64,000 nt of DNA. Source: Aphrocallistes beatrix (lineage: Eukaryota; Porifera; Hexactinellida; Sceptrulophora; Aphrocallistidae). The DNA lies in the NCBI GenBank assembly GCA_963281255.1, contig OY725489.1, positions 558,001 through 622,000 on the forward strand. The letters run 5' to 3'. The translations under genes and the position numbers were made by a program. Below, one piece after another: positions 9,459 through 18,782 of the stretch. The notes beneath the pieces were generated by a model. That model saw only the letters and a program-made list of their open reading frames with translations, searched no databases and was not told where the DNA came from. Numbering within the stretch: position 1 is the stretch's first letter; every line of letters starts with the position of its first letter.

Positions 9459-10691
9459 ATGTCATCTCCGAACTCGGTTAAATCGATGCTTCTAACTCTA
9501 ATGTCAGAGCATAAGTTCATTACTGACATCCCAGACTTCTACCTCCTATCCTTCTCATACCTCTTGGAAGGAGAGAATGTTGTCCTAGAAGGATTTCCTC
9601 TCGACTCATCCATTAGACTAGTCGATTTATTCATATACGCACAAGCAGAGCAATTCCATAGATCCGGAAACGTAACATTGGTATGCTTCGGTTCGAATAC
9701 ACGTCAAATCTCAAAGATTCCAGATTTAAACCCGATCACCTGGACTCAGTCCAATGTTCTACCGACCAGACATCCTATCCTCGAAATATCCCAGCAGAAT
9801 TTAGAGAAACTGATTGAAGATAAGAAAAGTGCCGATCTTCAGTTCAGAAAATTTGCTGTTACATTAGTTCTATTTGAAGTTCCCGAAATGACACCTCATT
9901 TCTCAGTTCCAGACAGATGGCAAATAGTCGCGATACCCCTAGAAAGGTGTGAATACCCCTGTACTAATAATAGAACATTTGTAAAGGTAGCGAAGAATGG
10001 TAAAGTTACAAAAATAGAACGAGTTAAAGCTAGTCGGATTTCAAACTTGAAAGAAAGCAGCGAAAATACGAAAACTGAGGTTACTAACACCGAAATACCG
10101 CACACTTCTGAAACAGGTCCAGTCCATTCACACTCTAACTCGAGTATCTTCCTCACCTCACTTCTCCGGTCTCACACCAACCTGATCATAGAGCATATAC
10201 TAGACTATGACACTTATATCGAACATATCAGTGATAGTATTGACCTTAAATTGAAGAAATTACAAGTTGTTGTTTACGGAAACTCTCCTTCGATTTGTTT
10301 ATTATTTAAAAAATTTGTTGCTGCCAAAATAAAGAGGATATCGTCATTCTTTTTCGCTGGGGGAGATCACGGATTTTTTAACACCTATATGGTAAACAAC
10401 AATATCCAACTATTGTTTATCAACACAGAAAACCTTCACTCTATACTACGCAAATTCCCAATGTTAATTCGTCACTGTAAAGTCATAATGGGATTCGCCA
10501 TTGAAGAATTTGATGCTACTTTACCTGTGCAAGATCTGATTGAGCTACACCACACCACTGATGCAACCACTCAATGTGTCGTTATAACAACTGGGGATAT
10601 GGGGACTGACCACTTCATGTCGCGTCCTTTCTACCATCTAAAGGTGTCAGAAGATGTCAGGAAGAACTTCACAGTGGATCTGTACCACTAA
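9459..10691 (+). CDS. Decayed DEAD-box/RecA-like repeat protein 1 (about 410 aa)
   Basis: First of three tandem plus-strand paralogues. An open frame begins at 9384, but the first 25 codons are hydrophobic and absent from the others. A good 3' splice site (tttactttcctgttattag) sits just before aacaacaaATG at 9459, so I take 9459 as the start after a 5'-UTR intron. It has one module of the repeated type (L-L-E-G-E-N-V-V-L-E-G-F, aligning with the G-x-x-V-L-V region before helicase motif I). A charged linker follows, then a C-terminal module that resembles a DEAD-box N-terminal domain with all catalytic residues lost: position of motif Ia N-S-P-S-I-C, position of motif II V-I-M-G-F-A-I-E-E, position of motif III V-V-I-T-T-G. 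No ATPase activity is expected. Role unknown. Confidence 0.55.
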   Translation: MSSPNSVKSMLLTLMSEHKFITDIPDFYLLSFSYLLEGENVVLEGFPLDSSIRLVDLFIYAQAEQFHRSGNVTLVCFGSNTRQISKIPDLNPITWTQSNVLPTRHPILEISQQNLEKLIEDKKSADLQFRKFAVTLVLFEVPEMTPHFSVPDRWQIVAIPLERCEYPCTNNRTFVKVAKNGKVTKIERVKASRISNLKESSENTKTEVTNTEIPHTSETGPVHSHSNSSIFLTSLLRSHTNLIIEHILDYDTYIEHISDSIDLKLKKLQVVVYGNSPSICLLFKKFVAAKIKRISSFFFAGGDHGFFNTYMVNNNIQLLFINTENLHSILRKFPMLIRHCKVIMGFAIEEFDATLPVQDLIELHHTTDATTQCVVITTGDMGTDHFMSRPFYHLKVSEDVRKNFTVDLYH

Positions 10692-11240
10692 CACTGTATT
10701 TTAGTGTATTTAGTTTTAAGCTGATAATCCATTGTACATTTAATTACTAGTAGAAAATTATTGTTTATTAATAGAATTGATTTCAATAGCATTGCATCTC
10801 ATTCTATTTATAGAATTAACAAGAGACAAATTGGAATTGATAGAACTAGTTTTCCGTTTGTGCCAACCTGAGCCAAGATAAAAGCGTTGAATTCGCGGGA
10901 CATGGCGGGACGCAATAGAAAAGTACTATACATAGAATACAAAAAAGCGGGACATAATGGGGAAATTTCATGTAAAAGTGGGACACTCGAGAAAATTAGC
11001 TCAATGGAAGAGTGAAAAAGCGGGACGTCCCGCCAAAAACTGGACAGTTGGCAAGTATGTAAATCTTTGGCCAAAAAAAATGCGATTTGATTGGTCCTAG
11101 ATACAACGCCGTAAATCGATGTTTGCCTTTAAAATAAGTGAGTGTACTGATTGGATAATATTAATGTTCCTTTATTTAAATACTCCAATTAATATTGTTT
11201 TAATAGTTCGATTGGTGCTAGTTAGTGTTTAGTTACCGAG
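10692..11240. other. Intergenic region with GGGAC motif cluster
   Basis: Between repeat proteins 1 and 2. 10890-11035 contains six GGGAC motifs (gcgggacatggcgggacg, agcgggacataatgggg, gtgggacac, gcgggacgtcccgc), the last a perfect 14-bp palindrome. This may be a degraded repeat or a regulatory cluster. No gene. Confidence 0.4.
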
Positions 11241-14200
11241 ATGGCATGTTGGAATGGGAACTCTCTAGCTACTTCAGAAGATCCACAACTGATGCTTCGC
11301 TTATGCACTAAGCACAAGGTAGACACAGCCGATGTGACTTCTCTCTCTCGAGTTGTATCAGAAAACCTGAGTAGGAAACATTCCGTTCTAGTCTCTACCT
11401 TTCCTCTACCAACCCAGATCTGCTTGTTGGAATATTTTCTCGATTTGATTGTTGAGAATTCGGATTATCTAATTTTCCTACACATCTCCGGATTTAACCC
11501 TGAATTTCTCAGTTCTTTGGATATTTCCTCTTCTGTTCTATTTGAAGAGTTTCTAGATAGAAAGAAGACTTTTGATAAGTTTAAAAGAGTGTATCTTGTT
11601 GTTCATCAGGATTATTATAACTTAAACAACACTGACACTCTTGTCAACAACAACAATGTTGTGTTTGTTTTTATTTCGAATCATGTTCTAAGTCCGTTTT
11701 TGATGCCAGGCGTGAAAAACGCACTAAATTTAATTCTCTGTCCTGAGGCACCAAATAGTGAAGTATCTCCGTTCTCGTTTACGCACATTTCCACAGACGG
11801 AAAAGACGTGCTTGTAGAGATGTGCGATGGTAGGCCTAATGAGATTGTTTCTCGAATTAAATCTAACAAGAAGGTGGAGAGTTTGATTTCGAGATTGGGA
11901 GAGAGAGAACTTTCACAGAATCTCCCACGGATAATGTCAGATGAACTGTTGAATTCTCTGATACAGAAATATCTCATTTTAGACTTTGAGCTGTTAGAGA
12001 ATATCTCAGAAGTTGTGGCTAGTAATCTGCTCAAAGGAGTGTCTCTGGTAGTAGAGCGTTTTGATGCCGAACTTCTAACTTGTCTGCTCGATTTCCTCCT
12101 CATGAAGCTACTCAACACCAGGGATGCATGCGTTTTAGTTTATTACGTTAAATCAGTGTACAAACATATTCTGAAGTTAGATATCCTTCGCGAATCAAGA
12201 AATTTTTCATTTGTGCCCAATGAAAACGATTTCTCAAAGAAAATTCTGTTTTGTTCGGGCAAAGATGAGAATCAGATTTTCTATAAATTGAAAGATATAT
12301 TTGGAAAATCTCCTCAATGTTACATTATCTGCTATTCTCAAGGAAAATATGTAAATAGATCAATGTTTACATTCCAATGTCCATTTCTTTTTCTAACAAC
12401 TCAGAAAATGGAGAAAAGTGTGAATGGCATTTCACGTCCTTTCTTACTGGTCAATAAAGATACATTTCCAAGCCGTTTAAGCTTATTTCCCATAAATGGA
12501 TTTCAAAACTTAGACACCCCAGCAAACACAGTTGAAAGTGACAGTACTAAAGCCACGGTTGAAAAAGATACTAGAAACACGGTTAAGCCTGAAACTCCAG
12601 TTTCTGAAGAAGCTGATAAAATTCAAAAAAAGTGTTCTGAAAGCTTAACAGTTCAAGCTACGAATAGAGTAGAATCTTTTAATCTTTCTTCTCTCGATAG
12701 TGCAAGGACTTCTAGCCTTGCAAAGGAGTTTAAAACTAATCCTGTTGCAGTGGAGAAATTATGTTCAGCAGTCCTACACTTTCTGAATGAAGGAGATTCC
12801 ATCATTGTGGATAATTTCGATCACGACGTCTTAGCTTGCTTGTTCGAGTTTGTGGTAACAAAGAAAAGTGTTGATTCACAAGTCTATTATCGTTTCATCA
12901 ATTTACAATCTCAAAACTTGGACATTGTCAAATCCGTGAACGTAAAAGATGTAAGCGGTTCGAAACTGAAAAAATTACAACCTTTTAATCCCAATTCTTT
13001 GTATATACAATTCTATATCTCTCTCCATTTCCTCGAAAATATTTTCTCGAAGATCGGTTGTCAGGTGTTAGGTTTAGCGCGTTCTAATTTGAGTTACTAT
13101 TGCAATTCAAAATGGATTTCGTCAAATTTCGTTAATATTCGGTGTGTGAGAGGTGAAGAGTTCGTTATCAACCATTATAACATAGGAGAAATTCCAGCGG
13201 AATTTGAACCTGAAAATACTCAGGACAAGAAAGAACTCTCCGAACTCTCTGCATTTATTATAAACAAACACAATCCCGTTAAAATAATGATAAACAAATT
13301 GTTTACTGAACACAACATTCTTCAACCTTCCTTTTCTAGCTCTGACTCTTATCTCTGTATTCTCACGCTCCTGTTAGAGAATAGGAGCTTAGTCTTAGAA
13401 GGTTATGACGTCATATTTCTAACACCTCTCATTCGCATGTTTGCTCTGGAATCACAAAAGTATGACAGAAGTGTTTACATATATAATGGCTCCGAGTTTT
13501 ACGAACCATCTATTCCTAAATCGAAAATAATCACAAAAGAATATTTCCTACAACACAATTCAGTGAATGACGTCACTCTCAGTTTGTTTTTGTTGTTCTT
13601 TGTGGATAGTAAACATTTCTCTGAAATTAAACTTCATCTCTCGAAGCATCACCAGTATGTGTTTGTATTGTCAGAGGAGATAGCTAGCAGTGCGCTAGAG
13701 AATTCAGCATTCGATTTCACGCATGTTTCAGACATTTCTGATTCTGTTTGTATTCGAGAATATCGGGGATCAGAAAATAATTCTCTGGAAGCTTCGGGTC
13801 CCTCTGACTCTATTCCAGAGATAGAACAGTTGGATCGTTCTCCTAAGTTACCAGATTCGGACATAGTTATGTCGCCACCTAGCACAGAGATGGACTCAAA
13901 TCAGGACATTCCAGAAGTTCCACTGAAATCTATTGTAAGTGTTGATAAGCCTAATGAGACCAAAATTGAAGAAAACATCGTCCAACTCGAATCCACTATA
14001 GGAGAAGATTCACTTTTAGGAACGGAGAAATTGGAAGACTGCACTCCGTCTGAAATGCGAGATATTCCTGAGAATGAGGTTGCAGTTGATACTAAATCTG
14101 CTATGAATATTGAGTTGAACTCTGGAAGTGATGAAAATGTTGAAAATGCAAAAGAAGTAACGGAAAATGTGAAATTTGAAGAAATTCCTGAATCGGAAAG

Positions 14201-15119
14201 AATCGGCTATCTTCAACAAACGGCTGAGATCATTCACAGAAATTTAGAAATGTTTGAACTCGATCCTTCGAAGCTAGAATTTCCTAATTCACAATCAGAA
14301 ACTAAAGAATTTCGAGGAGAAAAACCGATAAATCAAATATCAGACGACGATTATCAATCTTGTGATGACGACGAGATCTCCCAATCCAACACACAGCTAC
14401 CATCAACCAATGAACTTTCAGACTCAAAAGATTCGCATTCTCTCCCGAATTCTAAAAACGAATTTGTATCTCAAGACAATTCGATTCCATTTTCTGAAAA
14501 TTCTATTTCTGTTCCTGAAAAAGTTAGCGATACGAATTTGAATTTAGATTTGTCCGATTCGAGCACTGAATTAATCACTTCTCTCCTACACTCGGGCATC
14601 CATCTTATAATACATAGTTCATCTGATTTACTCTACATTCCTATCTTACAACACGTTGCTAGCGTGCTCAATCCTTCTACTCTTCATCTTCAAGTAGTCC
14701 TAACTTCTAATTCCCCCCAGATATGCTCTACACTCTTCAAACTTCTCTCTACTAAGCTCGCGACTCTGGGACACGGATTTCTCTACAAAACTGGACAGAT
14801 TTTGAAACTCAAATCCTACATTTTGGAGGAGAATGTGCAAATTCTTTCTATTCCATTAGACTCACTCGTCTCACTTATTCAACACAAAGCTGTATTCTTG
14901 GAAAATTCGCTTCTAGTTTATATTGAAGATAATGAGGATAGAGATATCCGTAGATTAGAAATCTTACTTAAAAATGTCTCGAAACAGTTTATTTTCTTAT
15001 TACAAAACGAATCATTCTCTCTGAAAGCTTCGCATTTTCCGACACCTTTCTTTAAAGTAAAACAAACATCGCAAGAAAAGAGCAAAGAATCTTTTTGTGT
15101 TGAATTTAATTCTGATTAG
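11241..15119 (+). CDS. Decayed DEAD-box/RecA-like repeat protein 2 (1292 aa)
   Basis: A single open frame. I see four successive modules of ~190-210 aa at about residues 13-215, 235-425, 490-680 and 685-850. Each starts with a helix pair, then a hydrophobic strand, a gap, a G-F or N-F turn, and another helix (examples: L-L-K-G-V-S-L-V-V-E-R-F, L-L-L-E-N-R-S-L-V-L-E-G-Y-D). An acidic Ser/Glu/Asp-rich linker of ~260 residues (850-1110) follows, then a C-terminal module (1110-1285) shared with both neighbours. The layout matches repeated DEAD-type RecA domains, but the Walker A lysine, the D-E-A-D acidic residues and S-A-T are missing. A structural or scaffold role is more likely than a helicase one. 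Gene 3 starts 96 bp downstream, same strand. Confidence 0.55.
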   Translation: MACWNGNSLATSEDPQLMLRLCTKHKVDTADVTSLSRVVSENLSRKHSVLVSTFPLPTQICLLEYFLDLIVENSDYLIFLHISGFNPEFLSSLDISSSVLFEEFLDRKKTFDKFKRVYLVVHQDYYNLNNTDTLVNNNNVVFVFISNHVLSPFLMPGVKNALNLILCPEAPNSEVSPFSFTHISTDGKDVLVEMCDGRPNEIVSRIKSNKKVESLISRLGERELSQNLPRIMSDELLNSLIQKYLILDFELLENISEVVASNLLKGVSLVVERFDAELLTCLLDFLLMKLLNTRDACVLVYYVKSVYKHILKLDILRESRNFSFVPNENDFSKKILFCSGKDENQIFYKLKDIFGKSPQCYIICYSQGKYVNRSMFTFQCPFLFLTTQKMEKSVNGISRPFLLVNKDTFPSRLSLFPINGFQNLDTPANTVESDSTKATVEKDTRNTVKPETPVSEEADKIQKKCSESLTVQATNRVESFNLSSLDSARTSSLAKEFKTNPVAVEKLCSAVLHFLNEGDSIIVDNFDHDVLACLFEFVVTKKSVDSQVYYRFINLQSQNLDIVKSVNVKDVSGSKLKKLQPFNPNSLYIQFYISLHFLENIFSKIGCQVLGLARSNLSYYCNSKWISSNFVNIRCVRGEEFVINHYNIGEIPAEFEPENTQDKKELSELSAFIINKHNPVKIMINKLFTEHNILQPSFSSSDSYLCILTLLLENRSLVLEGYDVIFLTPLIRMFALESQKYDRSVYIYNGSEFYEPSIPKSKIITKEYFLQHNSVNDVTLSLFLLFFVDSKHFSEIKLHLSKHHQYVFVLSEEIASSALENSAFDFTHVSDISDSVCIREYRGSENNSLEASGPSDSIPEIEQLDRSPKLPDSDIVMSPPSTEMDSNQDIPEVPLKSIVSVDKPNETKIEENIVQLESTIGEDSLLGTEKLEDCTPSEMRDIPENEVAVDTKSAMNIELNSGSDENVENAKEVTENVKFEEIPESERIGYLQQTAEIIHRNLEMFELDPSKLEFPNSQSETKEFRGEKPINQISDDDYQSCDDDEISQSNTQLPSTNELSDSKDSHSLPNSKNEFVSQDNSIPFSENSISVPEKVSDTNLNLDLSDSSTELITSLLHSGIHLIIHSSSDLLYIPILQHVASVLNPSTLHLQVVLTSNSPQICSTLFKLLSTKLATLGHGFLYKTGQILKLKSYILEENVQILSIPLDSLVSLIQHKAVFLENSLLVYIEDNEDRDIRRLEILLKNVSKQFIFLLQNESFSLKASHFPTPFFKVKQTSQEKSKESFCVEFNSD

Positions 15120-15134
15120 ACATGCTTTTTCACT

Positions 15135-15140
15135 AATAAA
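15135..15140 (+). terminator. Polyadenylation signal of repeat protein 2
   Basis: AATAAA 16 bp after the stop codon, in the 96-bp gap before the next gene. Confidence 0.5.
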
Positions 15141-15215
15141 TCTTACTTACTTACTAGAACCTTAGTGTTTTGTGTTATGCTTCACTCATAGTTTTAGTTC
15201 ATAAATTAGCCTCAA

Positions 15216-18200
15216 ATGGCAGATAAAAGTGCTGCCATCGCTTCGTCAGAAAACTTGGAAATTCCAGCCAAGAAACTGCTTTCTTTCCCTACCAAAATGG
15301 AACCAGAATCGAAACTTGATTCTGAATCGAAAGTGCTATCGTCCGAAGCCTTTTCCTTAGAAAAATCTGAATGTTCTAACACTGAAGTAGCGAATTCGTT
15401 TAATTATTCTTTTCAAATGAAAATCAATTCCTTTCAAGAACTTAAATTAAACTCGGAACTCTTCAAGTCTCTCCAAAGCAACGGAATCCAGATTCCCACC
15501 GAACTGCAATCCAAGATCCTTTCTCCTCTCACTAAAGGCCGATCGATGCTAATCGAATCTCCCCGTGCATCAGGGAAACTCACCTCTCTCTCGATCGGAT
15601 TGCTACACCGAGCGAATTTAAGTCGTGTAACCTTACAAGCTCTCATAATCACTGATCTCACCGATGCCTGCTCCAAACTCGAGTTAGCTCTGAGTATTCT
15701 CTCCGAGGACGCGATTAGTATTAAACTAGACGACCTGGATGATGTAGCGGCTGGAGAAATTGCTGAGCATCATTTTATTATGGGTAGTGAGGGGAAGGCA
15801 AGTTTGCTCTGTGACATTATCGAATCTATAAAGTCGCGTGTCGTGTTGTATCTGTATAATGTGAATCTAGAATCTGGGCTGTTGATTAGGAAAATTGTTG
15901 AGAATAAGTTTAAGTTTTTCCAGATTGTAATCATGAGGAGTTCGGAGGTTCTCAGTTCTTATGAGCTCATTTCTCAACTCTTGGATGCGAACACAGTCTA
16001 TTTCGCTTCCGCTACTCTCGCAAACCATTCTGAGAGGATAATCAACATTTTAGAAAGTAAACAAACCGACAAACCAACTGTAAACAACAATAATCAAGAA
16101 GAATTAGATGAAATCATTGAATCGCCCATTACTGAAATATGTCAAAGATTGGAATCGGGCGAAAAGCTGTTAAGAATATTTGAGAAATACAATCTACCTC
16201 CAGACGTACTCCCAGGATTCTACATTTTTGTCCTACACTACCTCCTCAGAGGTGTTAGTGTCGTCCAGACCGGATATAAACCCACTGAGCGCGTAAACCT
16301 CTTATCCATAATAGCCAAGGAATTCAATTCCCACTTAACGATACCAGTTCGTGTCGTAGTGTGTCATGATGGGAGAGAGTTAGCTGAATCGATTCTGACC
16401 AATGACAATCAAGTGTTTCAACTCAAAAATGGACAGAACTTGAGTGATATTCCTCCCGATAAGACTATTGTGGTTGCGTCCAGTACCAAAACTCTCTCAG
16501 TCCTCACATCCTTTCCGAAACTGTTCCAAGGGACGGGGAGATTGATTTTATTTCTGAACACACAGGTTGAGAAGTTTAGGGAGATCTCGAGGTTGTTTCC
16601 TGATGGATTGCTGTTCCTCGCGATGCTAAAGTGTAGAGTCGAGACAGTCGAGAAAGAAGTCAAGCTTCCTTTCATTCACGTGTCCAGACGTGAATCTAAT
16701 CTTAGCGTGTCTGCATTCCAAGGCGCCACTGTGTCTCCTGGAGAATTGAGTTGTATCGAATTAGTTCCTAAAAATATCCCCGACATTCCAATCCAATCTA
16801 AACCCATTCTTAATCAACCTCAAAACCACTTTCCAGACTTGGAAGAGACAGACAGAGTAGTTCTGCCTAACATTGTCAGTTTCCAGTTATTGGAAACAAT
16901 AGCCGCCAAACACGGAATAAACCCCCAACGAATCCTTCCATTCTACCAGGAGTTATTCTCATTCGCTATTCGAGGTGACAATATTCTATTAATAGGCTTT
17001 GCACCCAAGGATTTCACACCTATTCTAAATTTAATCATGCTAGAGAAAGCGAGCAGTGGCACAGCTCCAGGGTGTCAAGTGGTCTTATTTGCGCCACATC
17101 TCGAATCGCCACTTTCAGAATACCCCAACTGTGTCCAACTAATCCCTTCCAACGAGGAGAACATACTGAACATCTCCTCCATTGTCCGTGTCGATTCTGT
17201 CAGTGACGTCATTAGAATGTATGCGGAGCAAACTGACAAATTTCGCACTTTTAAGAAGCTCGTCGTTCTGATCGGAGTGAGTTTCGACGAATGTGTCGAG
17301 TTGATTGCTGAGAGAATGCATTGCCAGTTCCTGTTTGTCTTTTCAGATTTTCCTTCAGATGAATTTTTCCAAGATTTCCCGCTCGTTTTCGTCCGATTTC
17401 TGAACGTGAACGGCTCAGTTAGAATTGAGAGTGTTGGAAAGGAAGTTGCATATGAAACGCCAGACGATTTTCTCCCTGAAGTAACTGAAAATTCAGGTCC
17501 TTCCACTCAAAACGACACAGATCCCACCCTACCCTTAATCCTAGAGATAGAAGAACGCTACCAAACTGAAACCTCTCTCAATCCCACTTTTTTCCATACA
17601 GTACTCACACACGTGTTCAATGGAGATAACATCGTGATCACAAACTTCTATCAAGATATCGTTACTACCCTAGTTACCATACTGTATCAAGAGTATTCCA
17701 TTGGAATTCCTGGAGGTGGACACACTCTAGTCTGTTTGGGATCCAAAATTTCTGAATTACTTTTGCCTACATTCAAATGCCTGTCTAATTTATGGCTGGC
17801 AGACAATGTGTCCGTGTTGTCGCTTCCTTCTAAACAGGAAGAAACATTCTTCCTAACAATCGCTAAAATGCTACATATTTTGAATAACGAATTCGACTTT
17901 CTCGTCAAACAGAACTGGTTCATTATGTTAATCGGTCTCTCACACCAAGAAACACAAAACTGCATTCCATTCATCCCTTTATCCAACCAATACCTCTTCA
18001 TTCTAAGTATAGAACACCCACAATTTAAGAAATTCATGTCAGCTCCCTACCTAATCATAAACTCTTCAAAGCGAAAACCGCTTACCACTGAGTGGGTACA
18101 TAAAGGCAAGATGAAATCGTTTAAGGCCGAATACAAACAAACTGAGGATGCACCCCTAAATAGCACTGATTCGAAAGAGAGCAATGAATTTGAGTCAATA

Positions 18201-18782
18201 TTACGAGATGTCGCGTCATCTTTGCTTAACTCCGGTAAACACATTCTGATACAAACCGACGAGACTAACATTCTATTCGAATACATCCTCTATAATGTCG
18301 ACAAAGGGAAGACTTGTATCCAAGCTATTTATACCACACCGACCATCATATCTAGTGTTAAATTATTTGCCCGCCTAAATAAATATTTACGCTTGAAAAA
18401 GGAAAACGGAGTTAAAGCATTTTTGTATTCGAAAGGTGGTCTCGACCAATTGTCTGCTTTTCTCGCTAACACTGGTTTTCATTTGCTAATAACGACCAAT
18501 GATATTCTCCCTGGGATCCTGAAACAGCCTGGCATCATGGGGGGATGTTGTCTCGTCGTGTTTGATGGGTTGCGCGGAGGTAAATTAGTAGATCAGTCAG
18601 AAAGGACTTTGCCTCAGTTGATTAACCAATCTATTCCGCGACGAATCCAGTGCGTGTTACAGACAGGAGTGAATGAAAAAGTCTCTAATCTGATTCGGCA
18701 GCTCCGAATTCCTATCTACCACGTCAAACAGGCACGAAGTTCGACTGAAAAAATTTGCTTTAGAATCAATTGTTATTTTTGA
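15216..18782 (+). CDS. Decayed DEAD-box/RecA-like repeat protein 3 (1188 aa), least degenerate member
   Basis: Residues 68-285 show the clearest helicase heritage. There is a Q-motif-like stretch (F-Q-E-L-K-L ... G-I-Q-I-P-T-E-L-Q at 73-97), a Walker-A-like S-P-R-A-S-G-K-L at 115-122 (Lys kept, Thr changed to Leu), and a conserved F-A-S-A-T-L at 263-268 matching motif III. Motif II reads V-V-L-Y-L-Y-N-V-N, so D-E-A-D is absent. Three further modules follow (about 318-520, 560-770, 790-985), and a C-terminal DEAD-like module (1005-1180) with L-L-I-T-T-N-D-I-L and C-L-V-V-F-D-G-L at the places of motifs Ib and II. Nucleotide binding by the first module is possible; hydrolysis is unlikely. No C-terminal helicase domain (motifs IV-VI) is visible. 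Single exon, same strand as its two paralogues. Confidence 0.6.
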   Translation: MADKSAAIASSENLEIPAKKLLSFPTKMEPESKLDSESKVLSSEAFSLEKSECSNTEVANSFNYSFQMKINSFQELKLNSELFKSLQSNGIQIPTELQSKILSPLTKGRSMLIESPRASGKLTSLSIGLLHRANLSRVTLQALIITDLTDACSKLELALSILSEDAISIKLDDLDDVAAGEIAEHHFIMGSEGKASLLCDIIESIKSRVVLYLYNVNLESGLLIRKIVENKFKFFQIVIMRSSEVLSSYELISQLLDANTVYFASATLANHSERIINILESKQTDKPTVNNNNQEELDEIIESPITEICQRLESGEKLLRIFEKYNLPPDVLPGFYIFVLHYLLRGVSVVQTGYKPTERVNLLSIIAKEFNSHLTIPVRVVVCHDGRELAESILTNDNQVFQLKNGQNLSDIPPDKTIVVASSTKTLSVLTSFPKLFQGTGRLILFLNTQVEKFREISRLFPDGLLFLAMLKCRVETVEKEVKLPFIHVSRRESNLSVSAFQGATVSPGELSCIELVPKNIPDIPIQSKPILNQPQNHFPDLEETDRVVLPNIVSFQLLETIAAKHGINPQRILPFYQELFSFAIRGDNILLIGFAPKDFTPILNLIMLEKASSGTAPGCQVVLFAPHLESPLSEYPNCVQLIPSNEENILNISSIVRVDSVSDVIRMYAEQTDKFRTFKKLVVLIGVSFDECVELIAERMHCQFLFVFSDFPSDEFFQDFPLVFVRFLNVNGSVRIESVGKEVAYETPDDFLPEVTENSGPSTQNDTDPTLPLILEIEERYQTETSLNPTFFHTVLTHVFNGDNIVITNFYQDIVTTLVTILYQEYSIGIPGGGHTLVCLGSKISELLLPTFKCLSNLWLADNVSVLSLPSKQEETFFLTIAKMLHILNNEFDFLVKQNWFIMLIGLSHQETQNCIPFIPLSNQYLFILSIEHPQFKKFMSAPYLIINSSKRKPLTTEWVHKGKMKSFKAEYKQTEDAPLNSTDSKESNEFESILRDVASSLLNSGKHILIQTDETNILFEYILYNVDKGKTCIQAIYTTPTIISSVKLFARLNKYLRLKKENGVKAFLYSKGGLDQLSAFLANTGFHLLITTNDILPGILKQPGIMGGCCLVVFDGLRGGKLVDQSERTLPQLINQSIPRRIQCVLQTGVNEKVSNLIRQLRIPIYHVKQARSSTEKICFRINCYF

